Part shown: piece after piece, positions 17,671 to 27,001 of the stretch | Layout of the letters: the number at the start of each line of letters is the position of its first letter | Numbering within the stretch: the first letter of the stretch is position 1 | Assembly: GCF_028548475.1 (NCBI RefSeq) | Contig: NZ_JAQQLE010000011.1 | Span: 1-64,000 of the forward strand | DNA from: Vogesella margarita | GTDB taxonomy: Bacteria > Pseudomonadota > Gammaproteobacteria > Burkholderiales > Chromobacteriaceae | Direction of reading: 5' to 3' | DNA length: 64,000 nucleotides | Position numbers and translations under genes: made by a program | Notes under the pieces: model-generated | Databases searched by the model: none | The model's input: only the letters and a program-made list of their open reading frames with translations | What the model was told of the DNA's origin: nothing

Positions 17671-18818
17671 CGCACCGTCTTCATGCGTGCCACCGCTTCG
17701 GCCAGCCGCTCGATACCGGTGGTGTAGGCCACCCGCACATAGCTGCCGGCGCGGTGGCTGCCGAAATCCGCCCCCGGCGTGATCGCCACCTTCACCTCGT
17801 CCAGCATGCGCTGGCAGTAGGCAAAGCTGTCGTCCGTCACCGCCGACACGTCGGCGTAGACATAGAAGGCACCGTCCGGCACCGCGTCGATGCGCCAGCC
17901 CAGTTCCGGCAAGGCCTGCAGCAGGAAATCGCGACGCCGGCCAAACTCGGCGCGGCGGCTTTCCAATACATCCAGCACCGCCGGCTGGAACGCGGCCAAC
18001 GCCGCGTGCTGTGCCGAGGCCGGCGGGCACAGGAACAGGTTCTGCGCCAGCCGGATCGCCGGCTCCACGTAATCCTGCGGCACCACCAGCCAGCCCAGCC
18101 GCCAGCCGGTCATCTGGAAATACTTGGAGAAACTGTTGATCACGAAGGCGTCGTCCGCCAGCTGCAAGGCCGAGAACGAATCGGCGCCATAGGTCAGCCC
18201 CTGGTAGATCTCGTCCACGATCAGCGCGCCGCCATGGGCGCGACAGCGTTCGGCCAGTGCGCTGATCTCCTCGCGGCTGAGCACGGTGCCGGTCGGGTTG
18301 GCCGGCGTGGCCACCATCGCCGCCACCGTGTTCGGCTGCCAGTTGGCGTCCAGCTCGTCGGCCAGCAACTGGTAACGCGTCGCCGCGCCGACCGGCACCG
18401 CCTGCGGCACGCCGCCGAGCAGGCTGACGAAATGGCGGTTGCACGGGTAGGTCGGATCGGCCATCAGCACGCCGTCGCCCTCGTCCACCAGCAACGACAG
18501 GGCAATCTGCAGCGCACCGGACGCACCCGGGGTGACGATGATGCGCTCCGGCGCCACGGTCACGCCGAAGCGCGACTGGTAGAACGCGGCAATCGCCTGG
18601 CGCAGCTCGGCCAGCCCCTGCGCCGCGGTGTAATAGGTATGCCCCGCCGCCAGCGACGCACGACCAGCATCGACGATGGCCTGCGGCGTGGCGAAGTCCG
18701 GCTCGCCCACTTCCAGGTGGATCACGTCATGACCGGCCGCCTGCAAGGCGCGGGCCTTTTCCAGAATCGCCATCACCTGGAACGGGGCAATGGCGGACAG
18801 GCGTTTTGACAGTTTCAC
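17667..18818 (-). CDS. Class I/II pyridoxal-phosphate aminotransferase
   Basis: 383 residues from a GTG start that has AAAGGGA 5 nt upstream; the ATG 28 codons further out lacks a site. Fold type I motifs are HLEVGEPDFATP, YYTAAQGLAELRQAI, TPANPTGTVLS, IVDEIYQGLTYG, the PLP lysine in NSFSKYFQMTGWRLGW, and RVAYTTGIERLAEA near the end. It resembles aspartate/aromatic aminotransferases of the alpha-family; substrate not assignable. Confidence 0.88.
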   Translation of the reverse strand: MKLSKRLSAIAPFQVMAILEKARALQAAGHDVIHLEVGEPDFATPQAIVDAGRASLAAGHTYYTAAQGLAELRQAIAAFYQSRFGVTVAPERIIVTPGASGALQIALSLLVDEGDGVLMADPTYPCNRHFVSLLGGVPQAVPVGAATRYQLLADELDANWQPNTVAAMVATPANPTGTVLSREEISALAERCRAHGGALIVDEIYQGLTYGADSFSALQLADDAFVINSFSKYFQMTGWRLGWLVVPQDYVEPAIRLAQNLFLCPPASAQHAALAAFQPAVLDVLESRRAEFGRRRDFLLQALPELGWRIDAVPDGAFYVYADVSAVTDDSFAYCQRMLDEVKVAITPGADFGSHRAGSYVRVAYTTGIERLAEAVARMKTVR

Positions 18819-18918
18819 GGCAATCCCTTTAGTTAGCGTTATCGACGCCCAGCCTGGCGCGTCATCGGCCGCCAGTATGCCGCAGCCACCGTCCTGCACC
18901 AATATTCATGAAATGCGC

Positions 18919-18947
18919 TTGACCGATCAAAATTCGATGTCTATAAT
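18919..18947 (+). promoter_or_regulatory. Promoter of tRNA-Ser
   Basis: TTGACC, 17-nt spacer, TATAAT, ending 14 bp before the tRNA. Confidence 0.8.
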
Positions 18948-18961
18948 GCGCAGCCTGAGTC

Positions 18962-19051
<90 letters not shown>

Positions 19052-19062
19052 GACCAGCATCT

Positions 19063-19096
19063 AAGCCCTTGAGCAATCAAGGGCTTTTTTGTTTTT
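19063..19096 (+). terminator. Terminator of tRNA-Ser
   Basis: AAGCCCTTGA and TCAAGGGCTT form a 10-bp stem with a 4-nt loop, followed by TTTTGTTTTT. Confidence 0.9.
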
Positions 19097-19205
19097 CCTC
19101 GGCATAAAAAGCCCCCGGCTTCCATCTACGCAGCCAGACCGGCGCCAGCCTCCCCCGCCACTAAAAACACTTATACCAATACCGGCGACAGCAATCCCGC
19201 CGCGC

Positions 19206-20108
19206 TCACGGCCAGTCGGCGTAGTTGCGGATCGCCAATGCCTCGTGGCTGCTGAGCTGCTGCTTGGCCTCCAGCCGGTATCGCGCCGGGGTCAGCCCGG
19301 TGCGCAGGCGGAAGAAGCGGCTGAAGTGGGTGGTGCTGCGAAAGCCGAGATCGGCGGCGACCTGTTCGATGGTCAGCCCGGAACGCACCAGCCGCAGGCA
19401 GGCCTCGTGGGTGAGGCGGTCGTGCAGCAGCTCCAGCGGCGTGCGCTTGAGGGTGCGCACGCAGATGTCGTGCAGACGGTCGTGGGAGATGCCCAGCTCG
19501 GCGGCGTAGCGGGCGATCTTCCAGTGTTCGCGCAGGTGCAGCTCGGCCAGGTGGCGAAAGCGCATCAGCAGCGTCGAATTGGTGCTGTGCCCCTGCTGGC
19601 TGACATCCTCCAGCCCGGACAGGCGCCAGCAGTGGATCAGGATCAGCGCCAGATGGGCGGTGAGATAGCTCCACGACGCCTTGCCACCCAGCTTCAGCTC
19701 GCGCTCGATGCTGCGGAACGAGGCGCTCATCTCCTGCACTGCCTCGGCGGCGTCGAGGCGGTTCTGCACGACGCGGCGATCGGCCAGATAGCGCAGCGGC
19801 ACCGACTCCGCGCCCTGCCCCGCCGCCTCCTTCACCAGCACATCCGACAGCGACAGCAGGTAGCCGGCGCTGCCGGGGCTGACGCGCAGATGGCTTTGCG
19901 GCGGCACGTTGACCCAGGCCAGCGCCGGCGCCGCCAGCTCGATGCTGTCCTTGTCCAGGCTGAGGCTGGCGCTGCCGCTTGTCAGCAGGATCGCCGCGCG
20001 CGCGGTGTCGTGGCGGCCGTTGGCCAGTGCGTAGCGGCGGGTATCGAGCGTGGTGTCGATACGGTGGGCGGCGGCGTGGGCGTTGATGCGCTGGGCGACG
20101 GGGGTCAT
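19206..20108 (-). CDS. AraC-family transcriptional regulator
   Basis: 300 residues from MTPVAQRIN. It has an N-terminal sensing region and a C-terminal double helix-turn-helix (about 195-290): WKIARYAAELGISHDRLHDI and TIEQVAADLGFRSTTHFSRF, ending in the AraC signature GLTPARYR. It is the last gene of the alkylphenol oxidation cluster and is the most likely local regulator. Similarity in plan to HpaA/XylS-type aromatic-sensing AraC proteins is noted, but the ligand is unknown. No clear ribosome site precedes this ATG, and an in-frame start 15 codons upstream is possible. Confidence 0.85.
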   Translation of the reverse strand: MTPVAQRINAHAAAHRIDTTLDTRRYALANGRHDTARAAILLTSGSASLSLDKDSIELAAPALAWVNVPPQSHLRVSPGSAGYLLSLSDVLVKEAAGQGAESVPLRYLADRRVVQNRLDAAEAVQEMSASFRSIERELKLGGKASWSYLTAHLALILIHCWRLSGLEDVSQQGHSTNSTLLMRFRHLAELHLREHWKIARYAAELGISHDRLHDICVRTLKRTPLELLHDRLTHEACLRLVRSGLTIEQVAADLGFRSTTHFSRFFRLRTGLTPARYRLEAKQQLSSHEALAIRNYADWP

Positions 20109-20206
20109 GGGCAGGCCGCGACGAGGGAGGACAAAGACACATGATAACGGCACTGCGCCGCCATGCGGAGCACGGCGGCGCAGTGGCGGACATCATGCGT
20201 GCCGGC

Positions 20207-21103
20207 TTAGAACGGCAGCGTCATGCGCAGCTTGAATTCGGAACCGCGGGCGCGGTTGGCCACGCCGCTTTCGCGCTGCCACTTGGCGGTGACGAAGTAG
20301 CCCTTGCCATTGTCGTACTTGATCGACGGGCCGATGGCGAAGGCCTTGCCGCGGTTGCCGTGCGCCGCCACGTTCGGCCCGACATCGTCGGTGACCTGGC
20401 GATAGGCGTAGCCGCCCACGCCGGCTACCCAGCCATTGCCGAAGCCCCAGCCCAGCGCGTAGTCGGCGTGCACTTCCTGGCCGCTGCGGTAGTCGGTGTC
20501 CTTGTTCTTCCAGTTGTAGTCGTACATCAGCTTCACGTCGGCGTTGATGCCGCGGGGCTGCACGTAGCTCACCGCCAGCAGCGGCTCCACGTTCCAGTAG
20601 TTGCGGCCAACGTTGACGAGATCGTTCTTGTCGAACTGGCCGGTGGGCGCGTTGATGTCCAGGCCCGCGTAGTAGTGCAGCTTGTCGCTGACGTGATAGG
20701 CGGCGCCGCCGCCGAGCACGATGTCGCCCAGCTCGCGCTTGCGCTGCGACTGGCCGTTGACCGTGGCGTCGACCTCCACCAGCGGGGTGATCGCGTGCAT
20801 CGCCAGCTGGCCGCCGGCCAGCGGCAGGTCGCTCACCCAGATGAAGCGCGGCGCCACCGCGTTGACCCGCAGCTTGAAGTCCACCGGCAGCTCGTCGCCG
20901 TTGTTGTCGCGCAGCGAATCGGCGCGGTAGCTGGAGGCATAGCCCAGCACGTAGAAGCCCGGAGGCGGCAAGGCGCCGGTCAGGTAGTTCTCGTTGCCGT
21001 TGGGGTACATGCCGCCGCCGCCCTCGGTGGCCCAGCCGGCGGATGCCAGCGACAGCAAGGCGCCTGCGGTGACGAGGGTGGTGAGCGCTCTGGATTGTTG
21101 CAT
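20207..21103 (-). CDS. SphA/MetA-pathway-type outer membrane channel protein
   Basis: 298 residues. It has a signal peptide (cut near ASAGWATEG), then an all-beta body with alternating hydrophobic strands and aromatic girdles (YVLGYASSYRADSL, WNVEPLLAVSYVQP, HADYALGWGFGNGWVAGVGG) and a terminal Phe (LRMTLPF). This fits the family annotated as MetA-pathway phenol degradation proteins or SphA-like transporters, found beside aromatic catabolism genes. It probably lets the aromatic substrate into the periplasm. It follows the vanillin-dehydrogenase-like gene by 193 bp, which contain a GGTTGGCCGCA copy. Confidence 0.8.
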   Translation of the reverse strand: MQQSRALTTLVTAGALLSLASAGWATEGGGGMYPNGNENYLTGALPPPGFYVLGYASSYRADSLRDNNGDELPVDFKLRVNAVAPRFIWVSDLPLAGGQLAMHAITPLVEVDATVNGQSQRKRELGDIVLGGGAAYHVSDKLHYYAGLDINAPTGQFDKNDLVNVGRNYWNVEPLLAVSYVQPRGINADVKLMYDYNWKNKDTDYRSGQEVHADYALGWGFGNGWVAGVGGYAYRQVTDDVGPNVAAHGNRGKAFAIGPSIKYDNGKGYFVTAKWQRESGVANRARGSEFKLRMTLPF

Positions 21104-21296
21104 GATGAATCTCTCCGTTTTATTTATATGTCATTAATGATGAGGATGAAAAAGCGCTGCCTGCACGACTAGGCAAACGGGACGGGCAGCGCAGCGTCCC
21201 GCTGCAAAGGTTGGCCGCACACCGTGCGTCCGGATGGGGCGCGGCGCCTGGCCGGCTACGGCCCGGTGGGCCGCCGCCAGATACGGCTGGATCCTG

Positions 21297-22748
21297 TTAG
21301 ATCGGATACTGCTGTACGCCGCGCTGGATGCTGATCCAGCGCAGCTCGGTAAATTCGTCTATCGCGGCTCGGCCGCCGAAACGGCCGTAACCGCTGTCCT
21401 TCACCCCACCGAACGGGATTTGCGCCTGGTCCAGCACCGTCGGACCGTTGATGTGGCAGATGCCGGACTCGATGCGGCGGGCCACTTCCAGCGCGCGCAG
21501 CACGTCGCCGCCGAACACCGCCGCCGACAGCCCGTACTCGGAGTCGTTGGCCAGCGAGATCGCCTCTTCCACGTCGTCAAAGCGCAGCACCGCCACCACC
21601 GGGCCGAACGACTCCTCGCCGTACAGCCGCATCGCCGCGGTGACGTGATCGACCACCGTGGCCGCCATCACGCTGCCGCGGGCGTGGCCGCCGGTGACAA
21701 GCTCGGCGCCCTTGCCGACCGCGTCCTGCACCAGCGCCGTGATGCGCTCGGCGGCGCCGGCGCTGATCATCGGCCCCAGCGCGCAGCCCGGCTCGTCCGG
21801 CAGCCCGGCCTTCAGGCTCAGCGCCTTGTCGGCCAGGCGCTGCACGAATTCGTCCGCCACCTTGCTGTCCACGATGATGCGCTCGGTCGACATGCAGATC
21901 TGGCCCTGGTTGAAGAAGGCGCCAAACGCCGCCGCCTTCACCGCCTCGTCCAGATCGGCGTCGTCCAGCACCACGAACGGCGCCTTGCCGCCCAGCTCCA
22001 GCAGGCAGCGTTTCAGGTAGCGCGCGGCGATCTCGGCGATGCTGCGGCCAACCCGGGTGGAGCCGGTGAAGTTCACCCGCCGCACCGCCGGGTGGCGGAT
22101 CAGCGCCTCCACCACGCGGGCCGCGTCGGCCGGCGCATTCAGCACCACGTTGAGCACGCCCGGCGGCAGCCCGGCCTCGGCCAGCACCTCGCCCAGCAGG
22201 CGGTGGGTGTACGGGCACAGCTCGGAGCCTTTGAGCACCACGGTGTTGCCGCAGGCCAGAGGCATCGCCACCGCCCGCGCCGCCAGCAACACCGGCGCAT
22301 TCCATGGCGCGAAGGCCAGCACCACCCCCGCCGGCTGGCGCAGCACCATCTCGATGGCGCCGGCGCGGCTGGACGGCGGCAGCTCGCCCTGGATCTGCGT
22401 CACCAGCGCCGCCGCCTCGCGGAAGATGTTGGCCGCCAGCTGGCAGTTGAAGCTGCCCCAGGCCGCGGTGGCGCCGGTTTCCGCCGTCATCGCGGCGCTG
22501 AAATCGTCGCTGCGCGCCACGATCAGGTCGGCGGCGCGGTCCAGCAGCGCGCGCCGCTGTTGCGGCAGCATCGCCGCCCAGGCGCCAAACGCCACCGTGG
22601 CGGCATTCACCGCCGCCAGCGCGCTGTCCACGCTCGCCGCCGCCGCCACGGTGGCGACCTCGCCATTGACCGGGTTGAGACAGTCGAAGGTGGCGCCGTC
22701 GGACGAGGCGACATCCCGGTTATCGATGAACAGCTGGGCGTGCAGCAT
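21297..22748 (-). CDS. Aromatic aldehyde dehydrogenase (vanillin/salicylaldehyde type)
   Basis: 483 residues. The segments FAPWNAPVLLAARAVAMPLACGNTVVLK, VNFTGSTRVGRSIAE, LLELGGKAPFVVLDDADLDEAV and catalytic Cys in [14 protein letters not shown] follow the vanillin dehydrogenase (Vdh) and salicylaldehyde dehydrogenase pattern closely. It would oxidise the hydroxybenzaldehyde made by the flavocytochrome to a hydroxybenzoate with NAD(P)+. It is the second aldehyde dehydrogenase of this cluster, so the two may act on different aldehydes (for example vanillin and coniferyl or 4-hydroxybenzaldehyde). That split is inference. Confidence 0.85.
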   Translation of the reverse strand: MLHAQLFIDNRDVASSDGATFDCLNPVNGEVATVAAAASVDSALAAVNAATVAFGAWAAMLPQQRRALLDRAADLIVARSDDFSAAMTAETGATAAWGSFNCQLAANIFREAAALVTQIQGELPPSSRAGAIEMVLRQPAGVVLAFAPWNAPVLLAARAVAMPLACGNTVVLKGSELCPYTHRLLGEVLAEAGLPPGVLNVVLNAPADAARVVEALIRHPAVRRVNFTGSTRVGRSIAEIAARYLKRCLLELGGKAPFVVLDDADLDEAVKAAAFGAFFNQGQICMSTERIIVDSKVADEFVQRLADKALSLKAGLPDEPGCALGPMISAGAAERITALVQDAVGKGAELVTGGHARGSVMAATVVDHVTAAMRLYGEESFGPVVAVLRFDDVEEAISLANDSEYGLSAAVFGGDVLRALEVARRIESGICHINGPTVLDQAQIPFGGVKDSGYGRFGGRAAIDEFTELRWISIQRGVQQYPI

Positions 22749-22810
22749 GGCGCTCTCCGCAGGGTGATGGGTGATGCTGCGTTTGTATGCCGGCGCGCGC
22801 CGGCAGGCAA

Positions 22811-22987
22811 CTAGCTTTTCGGCGTGGCGTCGTTTGCGGGCGGCTCGCCCTCACCCTGCATGCCCTGCTTGAAGCCGCGTACCGCACCGCCCAGGTCGGC
22901 GCCGACATGGCGCAGTTTTTTGGTGCCGAACACCAGCAGCACCACTGCCAGCACGATCAACCAGTGCCACAGGCTGAATGAACCCAT
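22811..22987 (-). CDS. tatA: TatA/E-type twin-arginine translocase subunit
   Basis: 58 residues, too short to be noticed easily. It starts [20 protein letters not shown] and continues [20 protein letters not shown], the TatA transmembrane helix, FG hinge and amphipathic helix, with a short polar tail. It lies in a cluster encoding a Tat-signal HiPIP, a second Tat-signal protein and a periplasmic flavocytochrome, without tatB or tatC. So it is probably a dedicated pore subunit working with the chromosomal TatBC elsewhere. AAGGAGAG lies before the ATG. Confidence 0.88.
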   Translation of the reverse strand: MGSFSLWHWLIVLAVVLLVFGTKKLRHVGADLGGAVRGFKQGMQGEGEPPANDATPKS

Positions 22988-23048
22988 TGCGCTCTCCTTG
23001 CGCCCGCCACGGCCGGCTTGCGGCCAACCCTGGCCCGGCGATTAACGG

Positions 23049-23357
23049 TCAGGCCTTCTTGACGTAGACGTTGCACCAGCCCTTGCCGGCGACCTGCTTG
23101 CCGGCCAGCATCGGACAGGGCGCGAAGGCGTCGCTGGCCTTGCCCTGGTAGAACTGACAGTTGCTGCAGGCCTGGCCGGCGACGTATTTCGGCTGCTTGG
23201 CCTTGTCGACCTTGGCGGCGTCGGCGACGTAGCCCAGCGCCACGGCGGTCGGGTCCTTCGCGTCCACCTTCGGGGCGGCGGCCAGCGCGCCGCGGGCCAC
23301 GGCCAGCGCGGACACGACACCGACGCTCTTGATCAGGAAATTGCGACGTGATTGCAT
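23049..23357 (-). CDS. High-potential iron-sulfur protein (HiPIP), Tat-exported
   Basis: 102 residues. A twin-arginine signal (SRRNFLIKSVGVVSALAVARG) precedes a small domain with the four cluster-binding cysteines at 64, 67, 81 and 95 (CSNCQFYQG, APCPMLAG, GWCNVYVKK), the HiPIP pattern. HiPIPs carry one electron in the periplasm with a [4Fe-4S]3+/2+ centre. Here it may take electrons from the flavocytochrome to the respiratory chain, replacing the azurin found in some related clusters; that role is inference. AAGGAGCAAACC precedes the ATG. Confidence 0.92.
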   Translation of the reverse strand: MQSRRNFLIKSVGVVSALAVARGALAAAPKVDAKDPTAVALGYVADAAKVDKAKQPKYVAGQACSNCQFYQGKASDAFAPCPMLAGKQVAGKGWCNVYVKKA

Positions 23358-23415
23358 GGTTTGCTCCTTGATGCGCCGGCGGCCTGGCCGCCGGCGTACG
23401 GCAAGATGAAAAGGA

Positions 23416-24888
23416 TCAGAACGGGTACGGGCGCGGCTGGAACTGCAGCGTCACCCACTGCGCGCGGGTGAACTCCTCGATCGCCCACTCGCCGTTGAAA
23501 CGGCCGAGGCCGGAGTTCTTCTCGCCGCCGAACGGCGCGTTGGTCTGGTCGTCGACGGTGATGTCGTTGATGTGGCACATGCCGCTGCGGATGCCGCGGG
23601 CGAAGTGCAGGCCACGGGCGTAGTCGCGGGTGAACACGGCGGCGGACAGGCCGTACTCGCTGGCATTGGCCAGCGCCAGCGCGTGCGCCTCGTCGCGGGC
23701 CTTGATCACCGGCAGCACCGGGCCGAAGGTCTCGTCCACGGCGATGGACCAGCTCGGGTCCACGTCCACGAACAGGTGCGGCGGCAACACGTTGCCCTGC
23801 GGTGCGCCGCCGACCAGCAGCGTGGCGCCGTCCTTCTTCGCCTGCTCGATCTTGGACAGCACGCCGTCCAGCTGCTTGCCGTTGATCAGCGGGCCGACGA
23901 TGTTGGCCGCATCGGCCGGATCGCCGTACGGCAGCTGCTCGACGCGCGCCTTCAGCGCGGCCACGAAGGCATCGTGCACCTTGGCGTCGACGATCACGCG
24001 GTTGGTGCTCATGCAGATCTGGCCCTGGTGCAGGAAGCGGCCGACCACGGCCGCCTGCGCCGCCTGTTCGATGTCGGCGTCGTCCAGCACCACCAGCGGC
24101 GCGTTGCCGCCCAGCTCCAGCGCCACGCGCTTGATGTGCTGGCCGCCGGTCGCGATGCGGCCAACGTTGCGACCCACCTCGGTGGAACCGGTGAACGAGA
24201 TCAGGCTCGGCACCGGATGCGCGACGAAGTGGTCGCCGATCTCGCTGCCGGCACCGACCACCACGCTGAACAGCCCGGCCGGCAGGCCGGCTTCCTCGTA
24301 GATCTTGGCCAGCAGCAGGCCGCCGGTCACCGGCGTATCGCTGGCCGGCTTCACCACCACCGCGTTGCCCAGCGCCAGCGCCGGGGCGACGGAGCGCGCG
24401 GTCAGGTGGTAGGGGAAGTTCCACGGGCTGATCACGCCGACCACGCCCAGCGGCGCGCGGTAGACCCGGCTTTCCTGGTTCGGGATGGCGGAAGCCAGGA
24501 TGCGGCCCTCGACGCGGTTGCAGAAGGTGGCCGACTCCTGGGTGATGCGGCGCGCGCTATCCCATTCGATGATCGCCTTCAGGCGCGAGCTGCCGGATTC
24601 GCGCACGATCCAGTCCTGGATCTCCTCGGCGCGCGCCAGCATGATTTCCACCGCGCGGTGCAGCACCGCGGCACGCTCTTCCGGCAGGCGGGCCGCCCAT
24701 TCGGTCTGCGCAGCGGCGGCGGCGGCGTAGGCCGCGTCCACGTCGGCGCGGCTGGCCAGCTGCAGCTGCAGCAGGACATCGCCGGAGTACGGGTTGGTAT
24801 CGGTCAGCTGCTGGCTGGAGCTGCCGCGGCGCCACTGGCCGGCAATCGGCTGCAGTTCGAAGCCGTCGTATGCTTGTTTCGTTGTCAT
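23416..24888 (-). CDS. Aromatic aldehyde dehydrogenase (4-hydroxybenzaldehyde type)
   Basis: 490 residues of the aldehyde dehydrogenase superfamily: [57 protein letters not shown], catalytic Cys in [15 protein letters not shown], and [19 protein letters not shown] near the C terminus. It starts 15 bp after the flavoprotein gene, as p-hydroxybenzaldehyde dehydrogenase does in p-cresol operons, so oxidation of the first aldehyde product is the likely role. Coniferyl aldehyde dehydrogenase activity is an alternative if the substrate is eugenol. Confidence 0.85.
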   Translation of the reverse strand: MTTKQAYDGFELQPIAGQWRRGSSSQQLTDTNPYSGDVLLQLQLASRADVDAAYAAAAAAQTEWAARLPEERAAVLHRAVEIMLARAEEIQDWIVRESGSSRLKAIIEWDSARRITQESATFCNRVEGRILASAIPNQESRVYRAPLGVVGVISPWNFPYHLTARSVAPALALGNAVVVKPASDTPVTGGLLLAKIYEEAGLPAGLFSVVVGAGSEIGDHFVAHPVPSLISFTGSTEVGRNVGRIATGGQHIKRVALELGGNAPLVVLDDADIEQAAQAAVVGRFLHQGQICMSTNRVIVDAKVHDAFVAALKARVEQLPYGDPADAANIVGPLINGKQLDGVLSKIEQAKKDGATLLVGGAPQGNVLPPHLFVDVDPSWSIAVDETFGPVLPVIKARDEAHALALANASEYGLSAAVFTRDYARGLHFARGIRSGMCHINDITVDDQTNAPFGGEKNSGLGRFNGEWAIEEFTRAQWVTLQFQPRPYPF

Positions 24889-24903
24889 CGCTAGTTTCCT
24901 GCC

Positions 24904-26454
24904 TTAGATGCGGATGCCGGACTTGCCCGGTGCCAGAATGCCGTTCGGGTCCAGCGCGCGCTTGATGGTTTTTTCCAGCTTGCGTTTCACCGGGCCGTAG
25001 CTGTTGGCCACCCGTTCCTGGAAGGCGGTGTTGACGCGGTACACCGCGTAGCCTTCCTTCTCGAACTCGTCCAGCAGCTCGTTGAAGCAGGCATTGGCGC
25101 GCTTGGTTTCTTCCTCGCTGCTGCGGTCGTACAGCACGTCGATCACGTGGTGCATGTCGCGCCAGCCGACGATGAATTCGCCGACGTAGTCGAGGCCGTG
25201 CTTGTTGAGGATGGTCTTGGCCAGCTTCACCTGCTTGTCGCACTCGCTGCCGCGCGCCTGGCTGACCGGGGCGAACCACATCGAGCCGCCGCCGCCGCGC
25301 CAGTTGTAGAGGCCGAATTCCTGCAGGTTGGGCACGCCGGACATCAGCTGCGCGCGGTACTTGAACGGCTGGCGGTCACCGGCCTCTTCCTGGGTCACGA
25401 TGCGGCCCTTGCCGGCCTTCTTGATGGTGTCGGTGACGATCTTCCAGTTCACCTCCACCTGCTCCGGCGAGCCGTACAGCGCGGCGTACACGTTCCAGGC
25501 GCCCAGGTGCTTGTCCTTCTGAATCTGCTTGACGATGTGATCCGGGGTGTGGCCGGGCGTGGTGATGTAGTCGGAACGACGGGTGTTGCAGGTGGCCGCT
25601 TCCCACAGCGTGCCGGCGATCACCACCGCGTTGGGGATGATCTGTGCGATACGCAGCGGGCGCAGCATTTCCACGATCTCGCTGATGTCGGCCTCGTTGT
25701 CGAACTTGATCTCGAACGGCTTGAACACCGGCGGCTTGGGCATCAGCCAGAAGCCCATCTTGGTGCAGATGCCGTAGTTGGACTGGGTGAACATGCCGTC
25801 CAGCGTCGGGCCGTAACCCCACTTGAACACCTGCCACGCCTTGTCGCCCTTCACGCCGCCCATGCCGGTGCGGTACACGTCGCCGTTGGCCAGCACCACT
25901 TCCATGCCGCACTGCATCAGGAAGTGCTCGCCGTACGGGGTGTAGCCGACGCCGCGGTCCATGGTGTTGCCGACCGGGCCGGCGATGGCCGACGGTGCCG
26001 AGAACGACAGCATCAGCGGCAGCTTGTTGTCCTCGATGTAGTCGTACAGCTGCTGGTAGGTGACGCCCGGCTCCACCAGCGCGGTGCACAGCTCCGGATC
26101 GATATTGATGATCTTGTTCATCTTGCGCAGGTCGAGCACGATCTGGCCGCGCTCCACCGGCGCCGCCGAGCCGTAGCCGAAGTTGCGGCCGGTGGAGATG
26201 GTCCACACCGGGATCTTGTATTCGTTGCAGATCTTCACCACCGCCTGCACCTGCTCCACGGTGGTGGCCATCACGATGGCGGACGGGATGTGTTTCTCGG
26301 TTTCCACCGCCATCATCACCTTGGTGTAGGGCTGCAGGTGTTCGCCGGAAGTCAGCACGTTTTCCTTGCCCAGTGCGGCGGTGAACTTCTTGATGGCCGC
26401 GTCGAAACGGGCCTCGCTGACGCCCTTGGGCAGGGCAAGATATTTACTAGCCAT
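24904..26454 (-). CDS. pchF: p-Cresol methylhydroxylase/eugenol hydroxylase-type flavoprotein subunit
   Basis: 516 residues of the vanillyl-alcohol oxidase flavoprotein family. The FAD-binding N half has IPVWTISTGRNFGYGSAAPV. Tyr383 in LQEFGLYNWRGGGGSMWFAP corresponds to Tyr384, the residue covalently bound to FAD in p-cresol methylhydroxylase, and the C-terminal DVLYDRSSEEETKRANACFN is typical. It oxidises 4-alkylphenols by hydride removal and water addition, passing electrons to a cytochrome c subunit, encoded here two genes upstream. It lacks its own export signal; in this family the flavoprotein is thought to reach the periplasm bound to a partner. p-Cresol, 4-ethylphenol and eugenol cannot be told apart from sequence. 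Confidence 0.9.
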   Translation of the reverse strand: MASKYLALPKGVSEARFDAAIKKFTAALGKENVLTSGEHLQPYTKVMMAVETEKHIPSAIVMATTVEQVQAVVKICNEYKIPVWTISTGRNFGYGSAAPVERGQIVLDLRKMNKIINIDPELCTALVEPGVTYQQLYDYIEDNKLPLMLSFSAPSAIAGPVGNTMDRGVGYTPYGEHFLMQCGMEVVLANGDVYRTGMGGVKGDKAWQVFKWGYGPTLDGMFTQSNYGICTKMGFWLMPKPPVFKPFEIKFDNEADISEIVEMLRPLRIAQIIPNAVVIAGTLWEAATCNTRRSDYITTPGHTPDHIVKQIQKDKHLGAWNVYAALYGSPEQVEVNWKIVTDTIKKAGKGRIVTQEEAGDRQPFKYRAQLMSGVPNLQEFGLYNWRGGGGSMWFAPVSQARGSECDKQVKLAKTILNKHGLDYVGEFIVGWRDMHHVIDVLYDRSSEEETKRANACFNELLDEFEKEGYAVYRVNTAFQERVANSYGPVKRKLEKTIKRALDPNGILAPGKSGIRI

Positions 26455-26467
26455 GAGATAACTCCGT

Positions 26468-26986
26468 TCAGATCACGCAGCAGAAGGAAACGCAGGCGGT
26501 GCCCTGCGGGATGGACGCCGGCAGCACGCGCTCCGGGCTGGCCACCAGGGCCTGCCCCAGCGCGGCCAGCGGGGCGGCGTCGCCGCCCAGGCGCTGATGC
26601 TGCTCGGACAGCACGCGGCCGCCGGACGAGCGCACCAGGTCCAGCAACACGGTGGCGGTGGCGTCATCCACCAGCCCCACCAGCATCGCCGGCTGCGCAT
26701 CCTGCGCCAGCGCGTGAATATGGTTCAGCAGGGAGCCGTCCGGCCCGTCCAGGCGCAGCGGCGGCTGTTGCGACATGCCGTGCTGCTGCGCGGCGGCGGT
26801 GACGCCGGCCAGGAACGCGCTGGCCGGCACATTGCCGGACACCACCGCAGTCAGCGGCAGCGTGGCGTTGGCGGCCAGGGTCTTGCCGGCGGGCAGCACG
26901 GTGGCGGCCTGCGCCAGCGAGCCACCGGTGAAGGCGAGGCCGACGGCGGCCAGGCCCTTGAGCAAAGTGCGACGATCGGTAGTCAT
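26468..26986 (-). CDS. Unknown Tat-exported protein between the cytochrome and flavoprotein genes
   Basis: 172 residues. It has a clear twin-arginine signal (DRRTLLKGLAAVGLAFTGG) followed by an Ala/Leu-rich body with no recognised domain, and an unusual cysteine-rich end (GTACVSFCCVI). It lies 15 bp after the cytochrome c gene and 13 bp before the flavoprotein gene, so it is co-expressed with both subunits. I recall a small open frame of unknown function in the same place in eugenol hydroxylase clusters, but cannot check it. Plausible roles are chaperoning the flavoprotein through Tat (hitch-hiker export) or flavinylation. Both are inference. Confidence 0.8.
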   Translation of the reverse strand: MTTDRRTLLKGLAAVGLAFTGGSLAQAATVLPAGKTLAANATLPLTAVVSGNVPASAFLAGVTAAAQQHGMSQQPPLRLDGPDGSLLNHIHALAQDAQPAMLVGLVDDATATVLLDLVRSSGGRVLSEQHQRLGGDAAPLAALGQALVASPERVLPASIPQGTACVSFCCVI

Positions 26987-27001
26987 GCCTGCTCCTCCCG
27001 C

